From positions 1 to 64,000 of the forward strand of contig NJFT01000129.1 of assembly GCA_002221725.1 (NCBI GenBank): a stretch of 64,000 nucleotides of DNA, read 5' to 3'. This stretch comes from Scedosporium boydii (Eukaryota; Ascomycota; Sordariomycetes; Microascales; Microascaceae). The first letter of the stretch is position 1; the number at the start of each line of letters is the position of its first letter. A program made the translations under genes and the position numbers. Of the stretch, positions 21,444 through 33,591 are shown one piece after another. The notes below the pieces were generated by a model. It saw nothing but the letters and a program-made list of their open reading frames with translations. It ran no database searches and was not told the DNA's origin.

Positions 21444-24345
21444 TCACAACGCCCTGACAGACTGGAAGAATGGGTTGGCCAACAGCTTTTCATCCGCCAA
21501 CACGAGCTCCTTCATCTTGGCAACCATTTCCTCCTGCGTCATCTGTCCATCCTTGACCTCGTCCTTCCACTTGATCAGGATGTCCTTCAGCATCGCGCTG
21601 CCGCTGGCAACATCCTCGTTGCTATACTTGACGCCCACCTCTTCGTGTTTAGTCGTGAAATCCTCAAGCTCGTCCGCCTTGCGCTTCGCCATCCGCACGA
21701 CCTTGTCCGGGAAACGAACCAGCTCGGCAACGTGGATACCGAAGCTCTGGTCGCAAACGCCCGGCTCAACCTTGTACAACAGCGTCACCTCGCGTTTATC
21801 CCCGGATCCTTCCTTGCCGATTCCGCTGACGTGGGCGGTTACGTGCAGATTCCGGACCTGGGGGTAGTTGTCGGCCAGCGCCGTCAGCTCGTGGAAGTGC
21901 GTGGCGAACATGGCGAAGCAGCCGATCTCCTTGATGATGTGCTCGGAGATGGCCCAGGCGAGGCCAAATCCGTCGTACGTAGACGTACCGCGGCCGAGTT
22001 CGTCGATGATAATGAGAGACTCGGACGTGGCGGATTTTAGAATGTTGGCGGTTTCCAACATCTCGGCCATGAAGGTGGATACGCCCTTCAGCTGCGAGTC
22101 GCTGGCACCGACACGTGCCAGGATGGAGTCGAAGATGGTGAGTTCGGCGGATTCGCAGGGGACGAAACAGCCGATCTGGGCCATGAGCGCAATCACGCCA
22201 ATTTGTCGGATGTAGGTAGATTTACCGCCCATGTTGGGGCCGGTAATGATGAGGAAGGCCGATTTGTCGCGAGTAAGCTCCACGTCGTTGGTGATGAATT
22301 GCACATCGTCTTGCATCTCCATGCAGGGGTGTCTGGCCTCCCGAAGAATCGTCTGACCCTCGCCTCGGGGGTGGATCCTGGGTCGAACGTAGGCAGTAGG
22401 AGCATGGACAGACACGTGAGCAAAGGAGACGATGACGTCCAAATGGGCCAAAATAGCAGCAAGTCTCTCCAGGACAGGGCAGTACGACGCTGCGCAATTG
22501 ACAACCTCGTTGACAAGGGTGCTCTGAGTGCGGTTGTAGTTTTGTGAAATCTGGTCAAACTGCCGTCGAAGGCTCTGGAGGTTCTTCGTGGTGAAGTACA
22601 CACCGTTCTTCTGCGTTGAACATTCCTGGTAGGCTGAGTTGTTCCGGATGCATCCAGCTTCCTGTCGCGTTAGCCTCATGCACCAACCGTGGACCTTGTG
22701 ATTCTCAAGGAAGATCTTCTTCCTAGGCTCTTGGCCAAGGTCATCGGCAGCGTCTTCAAATTCTTTCTGCATCGCACGGTCAAGCTTGTCAAGCTTGCTC
22801 CGGAGGATCTTGAGGCTGTCGTCGAACTCGGGCTTGATGAGGAACTCGTGCCTATCAAGTGCATCAAGATCCACAGTAGTTTCAACCAGATCCTGTAGCT
22901 TTCCCAGACTGTTGCAAAGGTCTCTCAGAGGCGTAGTGTAAGCATCATCGAGGGGGGTTTTATAAACCTCATCCATAACTCCTTCCAACGTTCCGAGGAA
23001 GCCGGGAAGTCGGATGACGACTTGGTAGGCACGAACGACATCCTCGAGGTTGGCCTTGCCTCGTTGGAATCGCTTGGAAAGGCGGTATAGGTCCGGAACA
23101 GCCCTCAAATGCTCCTCTTGCATAGTCTGCCGCAATTCGGTATCGGTAGTAAATGCCTCCACTAGCTGCTGTCGCTTCTCGATCTCGTCCTTGCTCATGA
23201 GGGGTTGTTTGAGCCACTGCGACAGCAGTCTGCTGCCAGAGGTAGTCTTGCAGTGGTTGAGCAAGCCGTAGAGGCTCATTGTCTTGGCGCCATCCCTAGG
23301 CCCTGGGACTAAGTTGAGGGCTTTGAGGGCAGCCGCATCGAGCTTCATGTACTGTGACAAATCATGCTGGTAAAGCTGGAATTGGCCGAAATTAGATGGG
23401 TCGTGAAGAACGCCAAGGTATTTGATGAGAGCCGCAGCAGAGCCCATTGCCAACTTGAGATCAGTCTGAGGTAGAGTTGAAGCGGCACGCTCGTCTTTAA
23501 GCAGCCTTGCCAGGTCTTGGTCGATATCCTTGATTCCAAATTCAGATGCCGGACGCTCAGAAATGGCGACGCCACAATGGTCAATGATTTGTCGAAGTTT
23601 TGCCAACTCGGGATCCTTGTTCTCGGCCGACTTATCAACTTGAAGAAGACATTCCTTTGCACCAAGTTGAATAAGAAGAGATTCAAAATTGGAGTACAGG
23701 TCGTTGTCTAGGAACTCGCTAACGCCAAGCTCACGGACCGTGGCATCTGCAAAGCAGACACCCACGCTCCTCGCCTCGGTGGCCTTTGCCGAGATTTTCA
23801 CCGCCAATATTATTGGCGCCGAGTCGAATTGACCACCTATCTCATCTTCGACATCTTGGAGGTTTCCGGGAGAGGCTTGCTTCGTGAGCTTCCAGTTCAT
23901 GCGACCGTTGGGGCTCGCCCATATCTCGACACGCTTGCCGAGCTTGAACAGGGCTTCTCGGAGAAACTGACGGAAGACGGTGATGGTCATCGTGACCGAT
24001 GGAAGGCCGGTGTGGTCATTTCGTCCCAAATGCCGTACTACGGATGTGGATTTGTAGACCTAATGCGGGCGAGATCCTCGTAAGCCCTCTACTTCTAATT
24101 TAGGCGTGGCGGGTGAGGGAAATGGGATACTCACTGTTCTTGCAATAAAGTTCGCATCGTCGCCATGGGCAGTATACCAATCGCCTCGATCGAATATCCT
24201 TATCGTATCTTCGTGGACCGAAGGGAGAGATTTGAAGAATCGGATAAAGCCGTGCTCGTCGTCGACCTATTCCATCTGTTAGGAAATTGCTGATAGGAAG
24301 ACAAGAAGATAAATCTAGTACCTTTAATTCCGGCCGGGAAGACAT
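21444..24345 (-). CDS. MSH2: DNA mismatch repair protein MSH2
   Basis: This is the MutS homologue that pairs with Msh6 or Msh3 in the nucleus to recognise mismatches and insertion-deletion loops. Three exons, 24345..24322 (only 24 nt), 24266..24135 and 24059..21444, give 923 aa, close to the normal length. The N-terminus MSSRPELKVDDEHGFIRFF matches the conserved Msh2 mismatch-binding domain start. The Walker A motif TGPNMGGKSTYIRQ is near residue 657. It is followed by the LGRGTSTYDG signature and the FATHFHEL motif of the ABC ATPase domain. Introns are 55 and 75 nt. The gene shares a 382-bp divergent promoter with TRM10. Two inverted ACGCGA sites there suggest G1/S-linked expression (inference). 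Confidence 0.97.
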
Positions 24346-24727
24346 TTTGAAGTATTTCCCAGAATCCCAACCTCACTCGAATCGAACCGGGAGAATATCC
24401 GAGTAAATTAGAGGAAAGATGATGCGAGTAGGACAAGAGTCGTGGTTGTTGAAGGAAGGTGGAAGCTGAAAGGGACCTCCAAGTCGCGTGCAGAAATCCA
24501 TTAAACTTGGGGAGACGCGACCATGACACGCTAAAGCCCGGAAATCGTCCAGGGCCTTCACCGCCTACTTTTCTGCCGCTACCTCCGCTGGGAGAAAAAG
24601 TTCAATTTCTTCCAGTTCCATCACCTCTCAACCTCAGCGTTTCAACTTGTCGCCCTAAAAGATGTGGACTTCTTTTCTCGAAAATTCGAAATTAATTGAT
24701 ACAAAGGCGCCCGTACCCTGAACTTCC
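24346..24727. promoter_or_regulatory. MSH2/TRM10 divergent promoter with MCB-like sites
   Basis: This is a 382-bp shared upstream region. TCGCGT at 24484-24489 and ACGCGA at 24515-24520 form an inverted pair of MCB-like elements (the MBF consensus is ACGCGT). MSH2 is a known MBF-type G1/S target in yeasts. Use of these variants here is inferred. Confidence 0.4.
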
Positions 24728-25906
24728 ATGGAGAATCCAACCGCAGAAACATCCAACGGCGCGCAGCCCGTTGAAGCTGCCCCTCCTCTCACCACATCCT
24801 CCACCACATCCCCCTCTAACCCCTCCAACCACCCACCCGAGACCAACGCTACGAGCCCGTCGGCCAGCACTGGCGCGCCTCTCTCTAAGAACCAGCAGAA
24901 GAAACTAAAACGCCAACAAGCCTGGGACGCACAACGCGACGAGCGCAAACGACGCCGCAAGGAGAAGCGACAAACAATACGAGCGCGCAAGCGAGATGCT
25001 TACGCCGCCGCCGCCGCCAAGGCTCGCGCAGCCGGCCTCGACCCGAAAACAGTCCTTGCTCCACCCAAGCCTGCGAGCGTATCAGTGCCAATCTCGATCA
25101 TCATAGACTGCAGCTTCGAGGATTACATGGGGAACAAAGAACTCGTCTCCCTATCTAGTCAAATCCAGAGGTCATACAGCGAGGTTCGAGCGGCTCCATA
25201 CAGGCCACACCTCCTCATTAGCTCCTGGGGTGGGAATCTCAAGCAGAGGTTTGAACTCGGCATGAATGCCACCCACCAATATTGGAAGGACATACAATTC
25301 ATCGAGGGAGACATCTTGGAAGCTTCCAAGGCCGCAACGGAGCTCATGGACAGCCCTCGTGGAGGGGAAGTGATTGATGTTCTCAAGCCAAAGGAGGGTG
25401 AAGAAGCCATGCGGCTCGAAGATCCGAACACCGAGCCCGAGGAGGTGAGCGAGGAAAATATTGTGTATCTCTCTTCGGACTCTCCCAATCTTCTCGAGCG
25501 CCTCGAACCGGGAACATCTTATGTTATTGGAGGCCTGGTCGACAAGAACCGCGAGAAGGGACTATGTCACCGCCTAGCGCGCAAGCGTGGTATACGGACG
25601 GCTAAGCTTCCAATTGGAGAATACATGGTGATGAATAGTCGGCAGGTTCTAGCTACGAATCATGTCGTCGAGATTATTCTCAGATGGTTGGAATGCGGCG
25701 ATTGGGGCACTGCATTCCTCAAAGCGATTCCCAAGAGAAAAGACGCGAGGTTACGAAATGGGAACTCAGCCACGGAATCCGTAGAAACAAGAGAAGGAGA
25801 AGAGGGTGAAGGTGATGATGGCGAAGATGCTAACGATGATGGAAATGCAGTGGAAGATATAAGCAATCCGGCCACCAACGAAGAGGTGGTCGAAGCTGAT
25901 CAGTAG
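24728..25906 (+). CDS. TRM10: tRNA (guanine(9)-N1)-methyltransferase
   Basis: This is a SPOUT-class methyltransferase that uses S-adenosylmethionine to form m1G at position 9 of tRNAs. Single exon, 392 aa. The N-terminal 110 residues are Thr/Pro-rich, then strongly basic (NQQKKLKRQQAWDAQRDERKRR), typical of the tRNA-binding extension. The SPOUT domain runs from about 120 to 340. It starts with the PISIIIDCSFEDYM strand and contains YVIGGLVDKNR, followed by LPIGEYM and NHVVEIILRWLECGDW in the cofactor-binding knot. An acidic tail (GEGDDGEDANDDG) ends the protein. The ATG at 24728 is the only start giving the full basic region. It is convergent with PRI1, 186 bp away. Confidence 0.95.
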   Translation: MENPTAETSNGAQPVEAAPPLTTSSTTSPSNPSNHPPETNATSPSASTGAPLSKNQQKKLKRQQAWDAQRDERKRRRKEKRQTIRARKRDAYAAAAAKARAAGLDPKTVLAPPKPASVSVPISIIIDCSFEDYMGNKELVSLSSQIQRSYSEVRAAPYRPHLLISSWGGNLKQRFELGMNATHQYWKDIQFIEGDILEASKAATELMDSPRGGEVIDVLKPKEGEEAMRLEDPNTEPEEVSEENIVYLSSDSPNLLERLEPGTSYVIGGLVDKNREKGLCHRLARKRGIRTAKLPIGEYMVMNSRQVLATNHVVEIILRWLECGDWGTAFLKAIPKRKDARLRNGNSATESVETREGEEGEGDDGEDANDDGNAVEDISNPATNEEVVEADQ

Positions 25907-26092
25907 ACACAGACCTAAGTCGACAACAGTATAAACTATAAAAAGACGTTAAACTCCATACCCAGGTTCCTCCCGTGTCCAATTACGCGCGCCATCACAT
26001 CATCACCCATTGCATTCCCGTATTAAAACCCTCTATGATACAAAACAAAAGTCGTTGGTTCAAGTTTAGCACAGTTTCGTAACAGTTGTTGC

Positions 26093-27761
26093 TCAAAACT
26101 CCATTTTGCCTCCCTCATCCCTCTCCCTCTTCACTTTCTGACCCATTTCATCCCTCAGCAGATGACCTACAAATGACCTAAAATATTCGATGTAAGGCCT
26201 CAAGCTCGTCTTCTCCCAATCGGGAGTTCCCTTGCCACTATCCTGCGATGCGGCTCCCTCTTCCTCCTTCCATTCGTCAATCTCCTTGAGCAGCTCTTGG
26301 ATGGTAGGCACGGTGAGAGGGTTAAAGTCTTCCAGCGCCTTCACGTTGATGGGCACGCAGACACGACCGGTACCAGGGTGCACGACAAACGGACTCTTGA
26401 GCAAGTGATTGAGCTTCTTGCTGACTTCGATATCCAGGCGCGGATAAGCGTACTCGAAGACGATGTCTTGCTTGGCTTTGAGAAGCGCCTGGCCGTCGAG
26501 GCGCTTGCTTGCTCCAGACCTTGCGACAGTATCGATATCTCCCCATTTAGCAACCGAAGAGCGGCCTGGCGATTTTTCCCATTTGCTACGTAGCGCGTCG
26601 TTCAAGGTCTTGTCGGGAAGCAGTTGGAGCAGCTTTTCCGCTTGTTCTTCAGTCCCCCACGGATCCTGGACTTCCAGGACATCGTCGGCGAAATGGCCGA
26701 CGAGAATGTCAAAACTCCGCCTAGCGGGCTGAGGTATAAGTAGTGTGATTAAGAAACTGTGCGGGACGGTCATGTACAACTTACTTTAGGTGAGGGTGCA
26801 ATGGCCTCGGCAAATTCACCCTCTTTCCGTTCTGCGAACTACCCCGTACCACCTCAAGGTACCCAGCGACCGCTTTCCTCTGTTGGTCCGTCATGTTCCT
26901 CGCCGCACGATCAGAGATCCACGCGTGAGCACCTCTTCGACCGGAGTATACCCACATGATGTGCTTGAAGCCGAAGTCTTTTCGCAGGGCAACATCTACA
27001 ACTTTGATGGCCATGGTGATGAATGTCCAGCATTTCTGGCAAATGTTGGCCTTGTCGCAGCACGTTCGCACATCATCGTAGTCTGTGAGATCGATATCGA
27101 AGCAAAGCTCTTTGGAGACAGGTTTGAACGCGGTGGGGTTCGATTTTCGGTCGCGGGGGTTGAAGCTGTACGCGGGTCCGATTTCGAAACGAGAGGGTAT
27201 TATGTTGACCACATCCTTGCGCAGGCTACCACAGTTCTTAGCAACTCGAACTAGAGGTAACAGCACAACATCATCGTAGCAACTTACAGGTCGGATGTGG
27301 GATAGCTCTGGTAGCGGAGATAGGCTTCATTCTGCAGCGTAAAGGCAAATTCACGGTGAATGAAGTCGGGTGTCGGATAGGGGCTATGATTCAGCCATTG
27401 GAAGAGATATCGCCAAGGAAATAGTCGTTGGTAGAAAATTCGAAGAAGGTCCGGATCAGATGCCGTGCCCATCACACTCCTGGACCGGATTTTCAATCAG
27501 TCCTGTTCCTCTCTCTTTGGAGCCACCAGAGGGCTAAACATACAATGATGGCTTCGGCTGCGCCTCCTCCCCGCTCGACGGAGGAGTCTTAACTATTTCG
27601 TCAGAGTCGGAATCGTCAAAGAGGTCTTCCAATTTCACGTCTTGGTCGTCTTTCTTAGGATCCTCCACCGGGACATCGTTCATTTGCACATCGTCCTCAG
27701 CTTGAGCATTGTCGGCAGAATGGCCGTTTGGCCCAGCTTCTTCCACAATTTCAGTCGACAT
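26093..27761 (-). CDS. PRI1: DNA primase small catalytic subunit
   Basis: This is the catalytic subunit of primase in the DNA polymerase alpha complex, which makes the RNA primers for replication. Four exons, 27761..27544, 27479..27288, 27225..26785 and 26720..26093, give 492 aa. The catalytic Asp pair is in CFDIDLTDYDD (D179 and D181). A zinc site, CCDKANICQKC, lies near 191-201, and the SGRRGAHAW motif of archaeo-eukaryotic primases follows. Three introns are 62-64 nt. For the second intron I chose the acceptor giving SDLLRKDVV, because the upstream acceptor inserts residues absent from the family. For the third, the acceptor giving HLKRSFDILVGHF keeps the frame. The acidic N-terminal 70 residues are variable. 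An in-frame upstream ATG at 27833 is less likely. Confidence 0.94.
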
Positions 27762-30700
27762 TCCGATATTCGTTATTCCGGAGTTCGTATTGGGGGTTTT
27801 GAACAATTTGAATGGCCTTATTCTCTCAATCAACAGATTATCAAAGGCGTCGAAGCAAGAAATAGTTCCCTAAAGACTCAGGGACGCGTCTAGTCGCGGA
27901 CGACGCGTTGAGGACTTTCTGTCAGGTGTATTTTGTACCGAACCCCACTATGATGACTAACGGCGACCCTGAAATTGTGAAATCAAGAAACATCCGCCCC
28001 TCCCCCACAATTCCGGAGCCACCCGCCAACAATGTCAAAGCCGGAGGCGGAGAACGAAATTGTGCGACCGGGTTCTCCGTTCTTGAAATAGCAAAGTGAT
28101 GCTAATGATGCAGAATGCTAGCGTGCCTATATATCTGCGTGTTCACTGAACTGTCACTTTATGCTCACGACGAGCCGGACAATGTTCGTGATGGAAGATT
28201 ATTGGCCGGGACTTTGTGGAGGATACACCGGAGAAAAGCTATCTCGTTTCGAAGATGTTTTTATGTTTCATTCTCAGCATATGCCAGAGTTGCTACGTTA
28301 TACTCGGGCAATGGCATACCACACACAAACCCATGCCCTAATCACTAAACCCAGCCTCTAGCATCATATACGATGATTCGATTCGACTACCATCTTTGGC
28401 ACAGGATGCGGAACAGACGCCGTTCTGGGAGCATGGGGCTAAGAGAGAGTAAGTTTGGCTCAGGTCAGCAATATGCATTTGCTAGATGCTTTCCAAGATT
28501 CTCTCCCCCAGGCAGGTATACGGGAATGCCGCCTCAGAGAACCGCATTTCACTCCACGTCCGCTAGCCGTCAGTTACCGAAACTGAGCTCTTGGTGTCAT
28601 CTTGTCAGCTCTGCATGGCCAATATCATGGATGAGATCAATGTAATTGACATTACCTTCGATTTGCGATTCCAGCTTTTTTTAGCCGATGGCAGCAGTGC
28701 GAATAGATAATCTAGCATAAGTGCAAGGGTACAATATATTGAAAGTGCAGACGCGAAGGACCTTCCTTCCGCAGGGATAGAAAATAGTAGATCTCCAATC
28801 TCCATGCCTAGAAGAAGAAAAAAAAAAAGCCCTCATACAAGTTTTCTACCCATACATCGGCTAGTTTTACATAGAGGCGCATGCTGGAACAGCGACGGAT
28901 TTGACACTTACAAAATAGACATGGAGATGACGAAGGATCACGCCCGAGTTCTTGATGCGAGATCCAGCTCTAATTAAACGATCGATGGACCGGAGACGCC
29001 TCGATGCTTGCTAAACCTTACTTCGTACGAACGCGGAGCTTGCTTCGTCGTCGATCATTCCGCATTACTAGTGGGAGGACGTTTGGAGATGGGACAAGTC
29101 TCCAAAACGGCGCAGAACTAGCGAGGGGAACATCATAGCTGAAGCACTTGGCGTGAGAGGTGGGATAATTTGCAACCGAGTGTTCTGGACAATGGTATTA
29201 TCCCAGATCCTTTCTCCGATCATAGTCATTTCAACGATAGGGTTGCAAGGCAGAGGGTCAGACGCCTTAAACGCCTGGCGATCCGGCGCTCTCCACGGTA
29301 CTTCGTACATATGTACAATTGAACGAACTCTCATCCATTTGGGAAGTTGAACAGCTGCTCGCAGGAGGTAGTCATTGGCGGTAGTCCTGGAGTCGGCATC
29401 CCTCGGTTGATCTCGGGAGGCAAGAGTCTGACGTCAGGGCGGTGGCTGGCTGCTGCTGGCTGCTGCACAGGAGGAAACTACTTTCGAAATACACTGCTAT
29501 GCACTTGATCTCCACCCCTTCGTCCTTCGTTGTGTACCATGACAATTGGGGCGGAAATCGAGTCAATCAATTGATCACGACTGAGTGAGGGGGAACTCGG
29601 GGGAGGCATTTTGCAGCCTCCCCAGCTGATGGAATTCAAATTTGGGACCCATAAGAGACCAATTTTGATATTAGAGCATCGTCAAGTCCATTGCTACATT
29701 TTGAACTCCACATCAGCAGCCTGACGTCGTAGAATGTACATTCGGGTCGATATGACAACTGACACTCGAAGGTGTATCAGGTTCATCGGCCGGAAGGTAC
29801 ATTCGACTCCTCAGGTTCTTGGGGAAAAGTGGATCGGGTACGGAGGTACATTTGTTGATGTACCGACGCTATTTTACGAAAATCGAAAGATACAGCGACG
29901 CCACCAGGATGGGCTCAGTGGGCTGCCCCAGCCAGGCCAAGCCAGACCAAGCCAGCCCATCAATCAATCAATTTCCATCTCCTCAACAATGAAGTCTCTA
30001 CTCGGGTGCTGGCATGGTCCCATCTTGGCCCATCTTGGCCCTGGAGCTAGTTCTGCGCAAACCCCCGCACCCTCGCCGGCCAAAAACATCAATTTGATCC
30101 GATTTCGACATCTTTTGGCTTCAAGTCACATTGTTCGCCGTTGCCCGATTGTACTCGCGTACACTCTGACACTTCGACTCGCCTATGCTGCTGTCTGGCG
30201 CCCCTCTTCCTCCCTTCTTCCCTTTCTCCCTAGACTGGCTCTTGTCCAAATCCAACCTAGCAGAAGCATTCAAAGTCTTGTGCCATCGCCGACGGGGTCT
30301 GGACGCTGACCCAATTGTTATCATCCGTTCTTCTGACTCGCCTGGCTTTTTGCTGTGAAATAATTTTTTCCCTCCCCTCACCAAACTTGCCTCCTCCAAT
30401 CCGACGACCGAATCGAGTCCTCGACCGAATCGAGTCCTCGACCTGCCCTATCCCACGAACCCGTGCCGTCGATTGTTTCCTTCGTCGAAATAAAATACTT
30501 CGTAGCTCTCGAGTGCTCCTTGTTCTAATGCTGGCACGGACGCCTTGCCAATAGCACCCTGAAGTCGCACTTGGCTTCGATGGCGTGTGTCGTCCCCGGC
30601 TCTGTGACCATCCTGAACACTTCAATCAATTCTTCCCTCTCCGACCAGCAATAGACCCTACCCCGACCACGATCGAGTTCCGCTATTTGCAACGACTTTT

Positions 30701-31234
30701 CTCGCACCTGCGCTCTGCCTAACTGCCCTGATTTCTCGACAACGAATATAGAGCCGTTCGCTTTTCGCGCCCGAGACCCGAACCGAACTCGGTCGTACGG
30801 CGGTTCTTCGAGGAGACAGCTTCATTCTCCGTGTCGCCTCGCCAGCCCGTCTTGAAAGCCAACAGAGCGCGCGAAAACGATTAAGGCGATCCTGAGGGCC
30901 CATCGGGTCCATAATACGAAATTTTCAAAGTCGACCCGAGCCGGCACCATTGTGCGGCAGATTTTCACGAGATAATCCGACATCGCTTCAATCACGATCG
31001 GGTTCGCAACACTTCTCCCTCCATTTGCCACCACGCGACATCCTATCTAGCGAAGTCCTTGCGAAGAGTTCGAAATCCTACATCGACATCCTCTGGACTC
31101 CTCGGCCTTGGGGTGGGCACAATAGAATATCCGAATACCCTCCAGCCGCAAGTTGAATTGCGCGGTCAAACCACACCTACCCCTTCTACCAGCGCACTCT
31201 AATTGCGCTACATTCTTACATCCCGACCTTCACA
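27762..31234. other. Divergent intergenic region PRI1-SKN7, 3.5 kb
   Basis: This holds the PRI1 promoter with two MCB boxes on the left. It also holds three TACTTCGTA copies (29019, 29299, 30496) and a tandem 17-bp duplication near 30410-30444. The approach to SKN7 is pyrimidine-rich and likely contains a long 5' leader. I find no supported gene. Open frames here are short and low-complexity. Confidence 0.55.
27884..27908. promoter_or_regulatory. Two MluI cell-cycle boxes upstream of PRI1
   Basis: Perfect ACGCGT palindromes lie at 27884-27889 and 27903-27908, 19 bp apart and 123-147 bp before the PRI1 ATG at 27761. ACGCGT is the binding core of the MBF (Mbp1/Swi6) G1/S regulator, and primase genes are classical targets. 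Confidence 0.65.
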
Positions 31235-33591
31235 ATGTCGACCGATAAGCCTAGCCCCGTCCAGGCTAGCGGGAACACATCAAGCGACTTTGTGAGTATC
31301 GACTTCGCTCTGTTCTCTCTTGCGGCTGCCACTTTGGCAGTATCGTATCGCCTTCGCGAAGTTGTTACTAACGCATTTCCTCGTTCTCCCCAGGTTCGCA
31401 AGCTCTATCGGTGTGTAATAGTCTCAATACAATCCGCTTGTTTGCGCTGGGGCATTGAACTAACGCCGTCGAAACCGTTCTAGAATGTTGGAGGAGCCCG
31501 AGTACGAAGACATCGTCCGATGGGGCCGAGACGGAGACTCCTTTGTCGTTCTCGAGGTTCGTGAAGATAGTTCTCCGCTCTAGAAACCCCGTCAACTACG
31601 GCTCTTACGGTAGCTCGTCGTTGTCCCTGGCCTCCCTAAACTGACCATTACGGCAGGGAGAGAAATTCTCTACATGCGTTCTTCCCAAACACTTTAAGCA
31701 TAGTAATTTCGCAAGCTTTGTCCGTCAACTTAACAAGTACGATTTCCACAAAGTCCGACGCCCTGACGATGGGAGCCAAGGTTATGGCCCAAACGTAAGT
31801 GTAAATGCCCCTTGAAACCACGGAGCGGCGCTCTTGTGTACTCTAACACTCGACATAACTAGGCGTGGGAATTTAAACATCCCGAATTCAGGATCGATGC
31901 CAAGGATAGCCTGGATATGATCCGGCGCAAGGCTCCATCCACAAAGAAGACGCAGCAGCAGCGCCAGCCGACACAGACTCCCACGGGCGATCAGAGCGGC
32001 GATAACCAGCGGCAGATACAGAGTCTCACGGAAACCCTATATGCCCTACAAAAGCAAGTCGAGGAGTTGGCCCAGACGAACAAGCAGCTAGTGAGCGAGA
32101 TTGTAAATCTCCAGAAGTCTACGGGGACCCAGAGACATGCCCAGTACGAGATCTTACACTATCTCGAAAACTCCGCGAGACGAAAATCACAAAAAAAATC
32201 CGGCCACTCCCCGGCCGCGCCGATGGCGAACCGCGGGCAAGGCGAAGAGCAGCAGCCTGTTGAGCTGCGCCGAGCTAGGGAATTTTTGCTAACTCTCGGG
32301 CCGCCACCCCCAAACGCAGACGGCGGCATGGAGCGATCACATACAATATACCCTTCGCCGGCCGAGTCGTCAACGTCATCTGCCATGTTCGTGGCGGCTC
32401 CAGATATGAACGCAAGTATCGCCGTGATGAACGATGCAGTAGGAATGCAGCGGATGGGCATGTATCCTTCGGGCCAAACATCAGCTCTCGACGCTTTCCA
32501 TGCGGATCCCATCCAAGCTATGCCTTACCCGGTTGCTCAGAACACCGCCCTCGAAGCAGTGGCATCTGGCGCTGTGTCAGACACGAGCCGAGTCGATTCA
32601 TCACCACCAGCAGAAAAGTTCGACGAGTGGGGCCCTAGGAAGCCCCATGTTTTCCTCGTGGAAGACGATAAAATTTGCTCCAAGATTGGCACCAAGTTTC
32701 TACGGAGCCTTGGTTGCACCGTGGAACTCGCGGTACGTATTCAATGACCTTGAGCGTCAACATGACTTTGGTTTCTGAGGCCGTTCGGACTAACACCATC
32801 TCCCCCTATACAGAAAGATGGCTTGGATGCCGTCAAGTTATTCGATAGCAAGCCCGTGCCTAACTTTGATCTCATATTTATGGACATCCTCATGCCCCGT
32901 CTAGATGGTGTGTCGGCAACATCGCGCATTAGAGAGTGGCTACCTCAGTGCCCAATCGTGGCTATGACTTCCAACATCCGACAGGAGGACGTGTCAACAT
33001 ATTTTCAATATGGTAAGCGTTTTTATCATTGTTGCGGGTGGCGCAACGAAGACCAACAACCCGCTCCCTTGGAAAAGAAACTAACGCAGGACAAAAGGGA
33101 TGACGGATGTATTGGCCAAACCCTTCATGCGTGATGGAATGCAACGAATGCTACGAAAGCATCTCCGCCATCTTCTCGCCCAACCCTCCCCACCGACCTC
33201 GGCGGTAGATAACCCCTACGGAAACGTCCAGACCGGCGCGAGTCTAACCGCCACCGAGATGTCCGGTCCCGACGCCGTCGCGCTAGCAACGGGCCACATG
33301 ACGATGAAGTTCGATAATACGCCAATGCAGTCGCCATCCACGGCGCAAGGTCCATCGTGGCACTCACCGAGCCCCATGGCGAACCACTCCCCGACCAACA
33401 GCCCTCTCACCATGGGCGGGCTGGCCGTGAATGCGGGACATCAGATGGTAATGGCGGCGACCCAGGCGGGCGGGCAGTATGCTGGCTTTATGACGTCGGC
33501 GATGGGGCCCCCTGGGCAAGGGGGGAGGGATGTCGATAATAGGCCTGAGAAGAGGCAACGCATTTCTGGCCCGTCAGGTTTGATGAGGTAG
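31235..33591 (+). CDS. SKN7: Skn7-type transcription factor: HSF DNA-binding domain plus response-regulator receiver
   Basis: This is a nuclear factor that acts downstream of histidine-kinase phosphorelays in osmotic, wall and oxidative stress responses. Seven exons, 31235..31291, 31393..31409, 31484..31556, 31657..31794, 31863..32732, 32814..33012 and 33098..33591, give 615 aa. The HSF-type domain (about 18-125) includes [19 protein letters not shown] coiled coil (about 150-185) is followed by a Gln/Ser-rich linker. The receiver domain (about 355-475) has the acidic pocket VEDDK (E362, D363, D364). Its phosphoacceptor is D409 in FMDILMP, followed by AMTSN and LAKPF. Exon 2 is a 17-nt micro-exon encoding part of VRKLYR. 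The C-terminal 120 residues are low-complexity. Confidence 0.96.

Noticed and set aside
27762..27833. Upstream in-frame ATG extending PRI1 by 24 residues
   Set aside because: The extension is not primase-like, and the ATG at 27761 gives the usual acidic N-terminus and a better distance to the MCB boxes.
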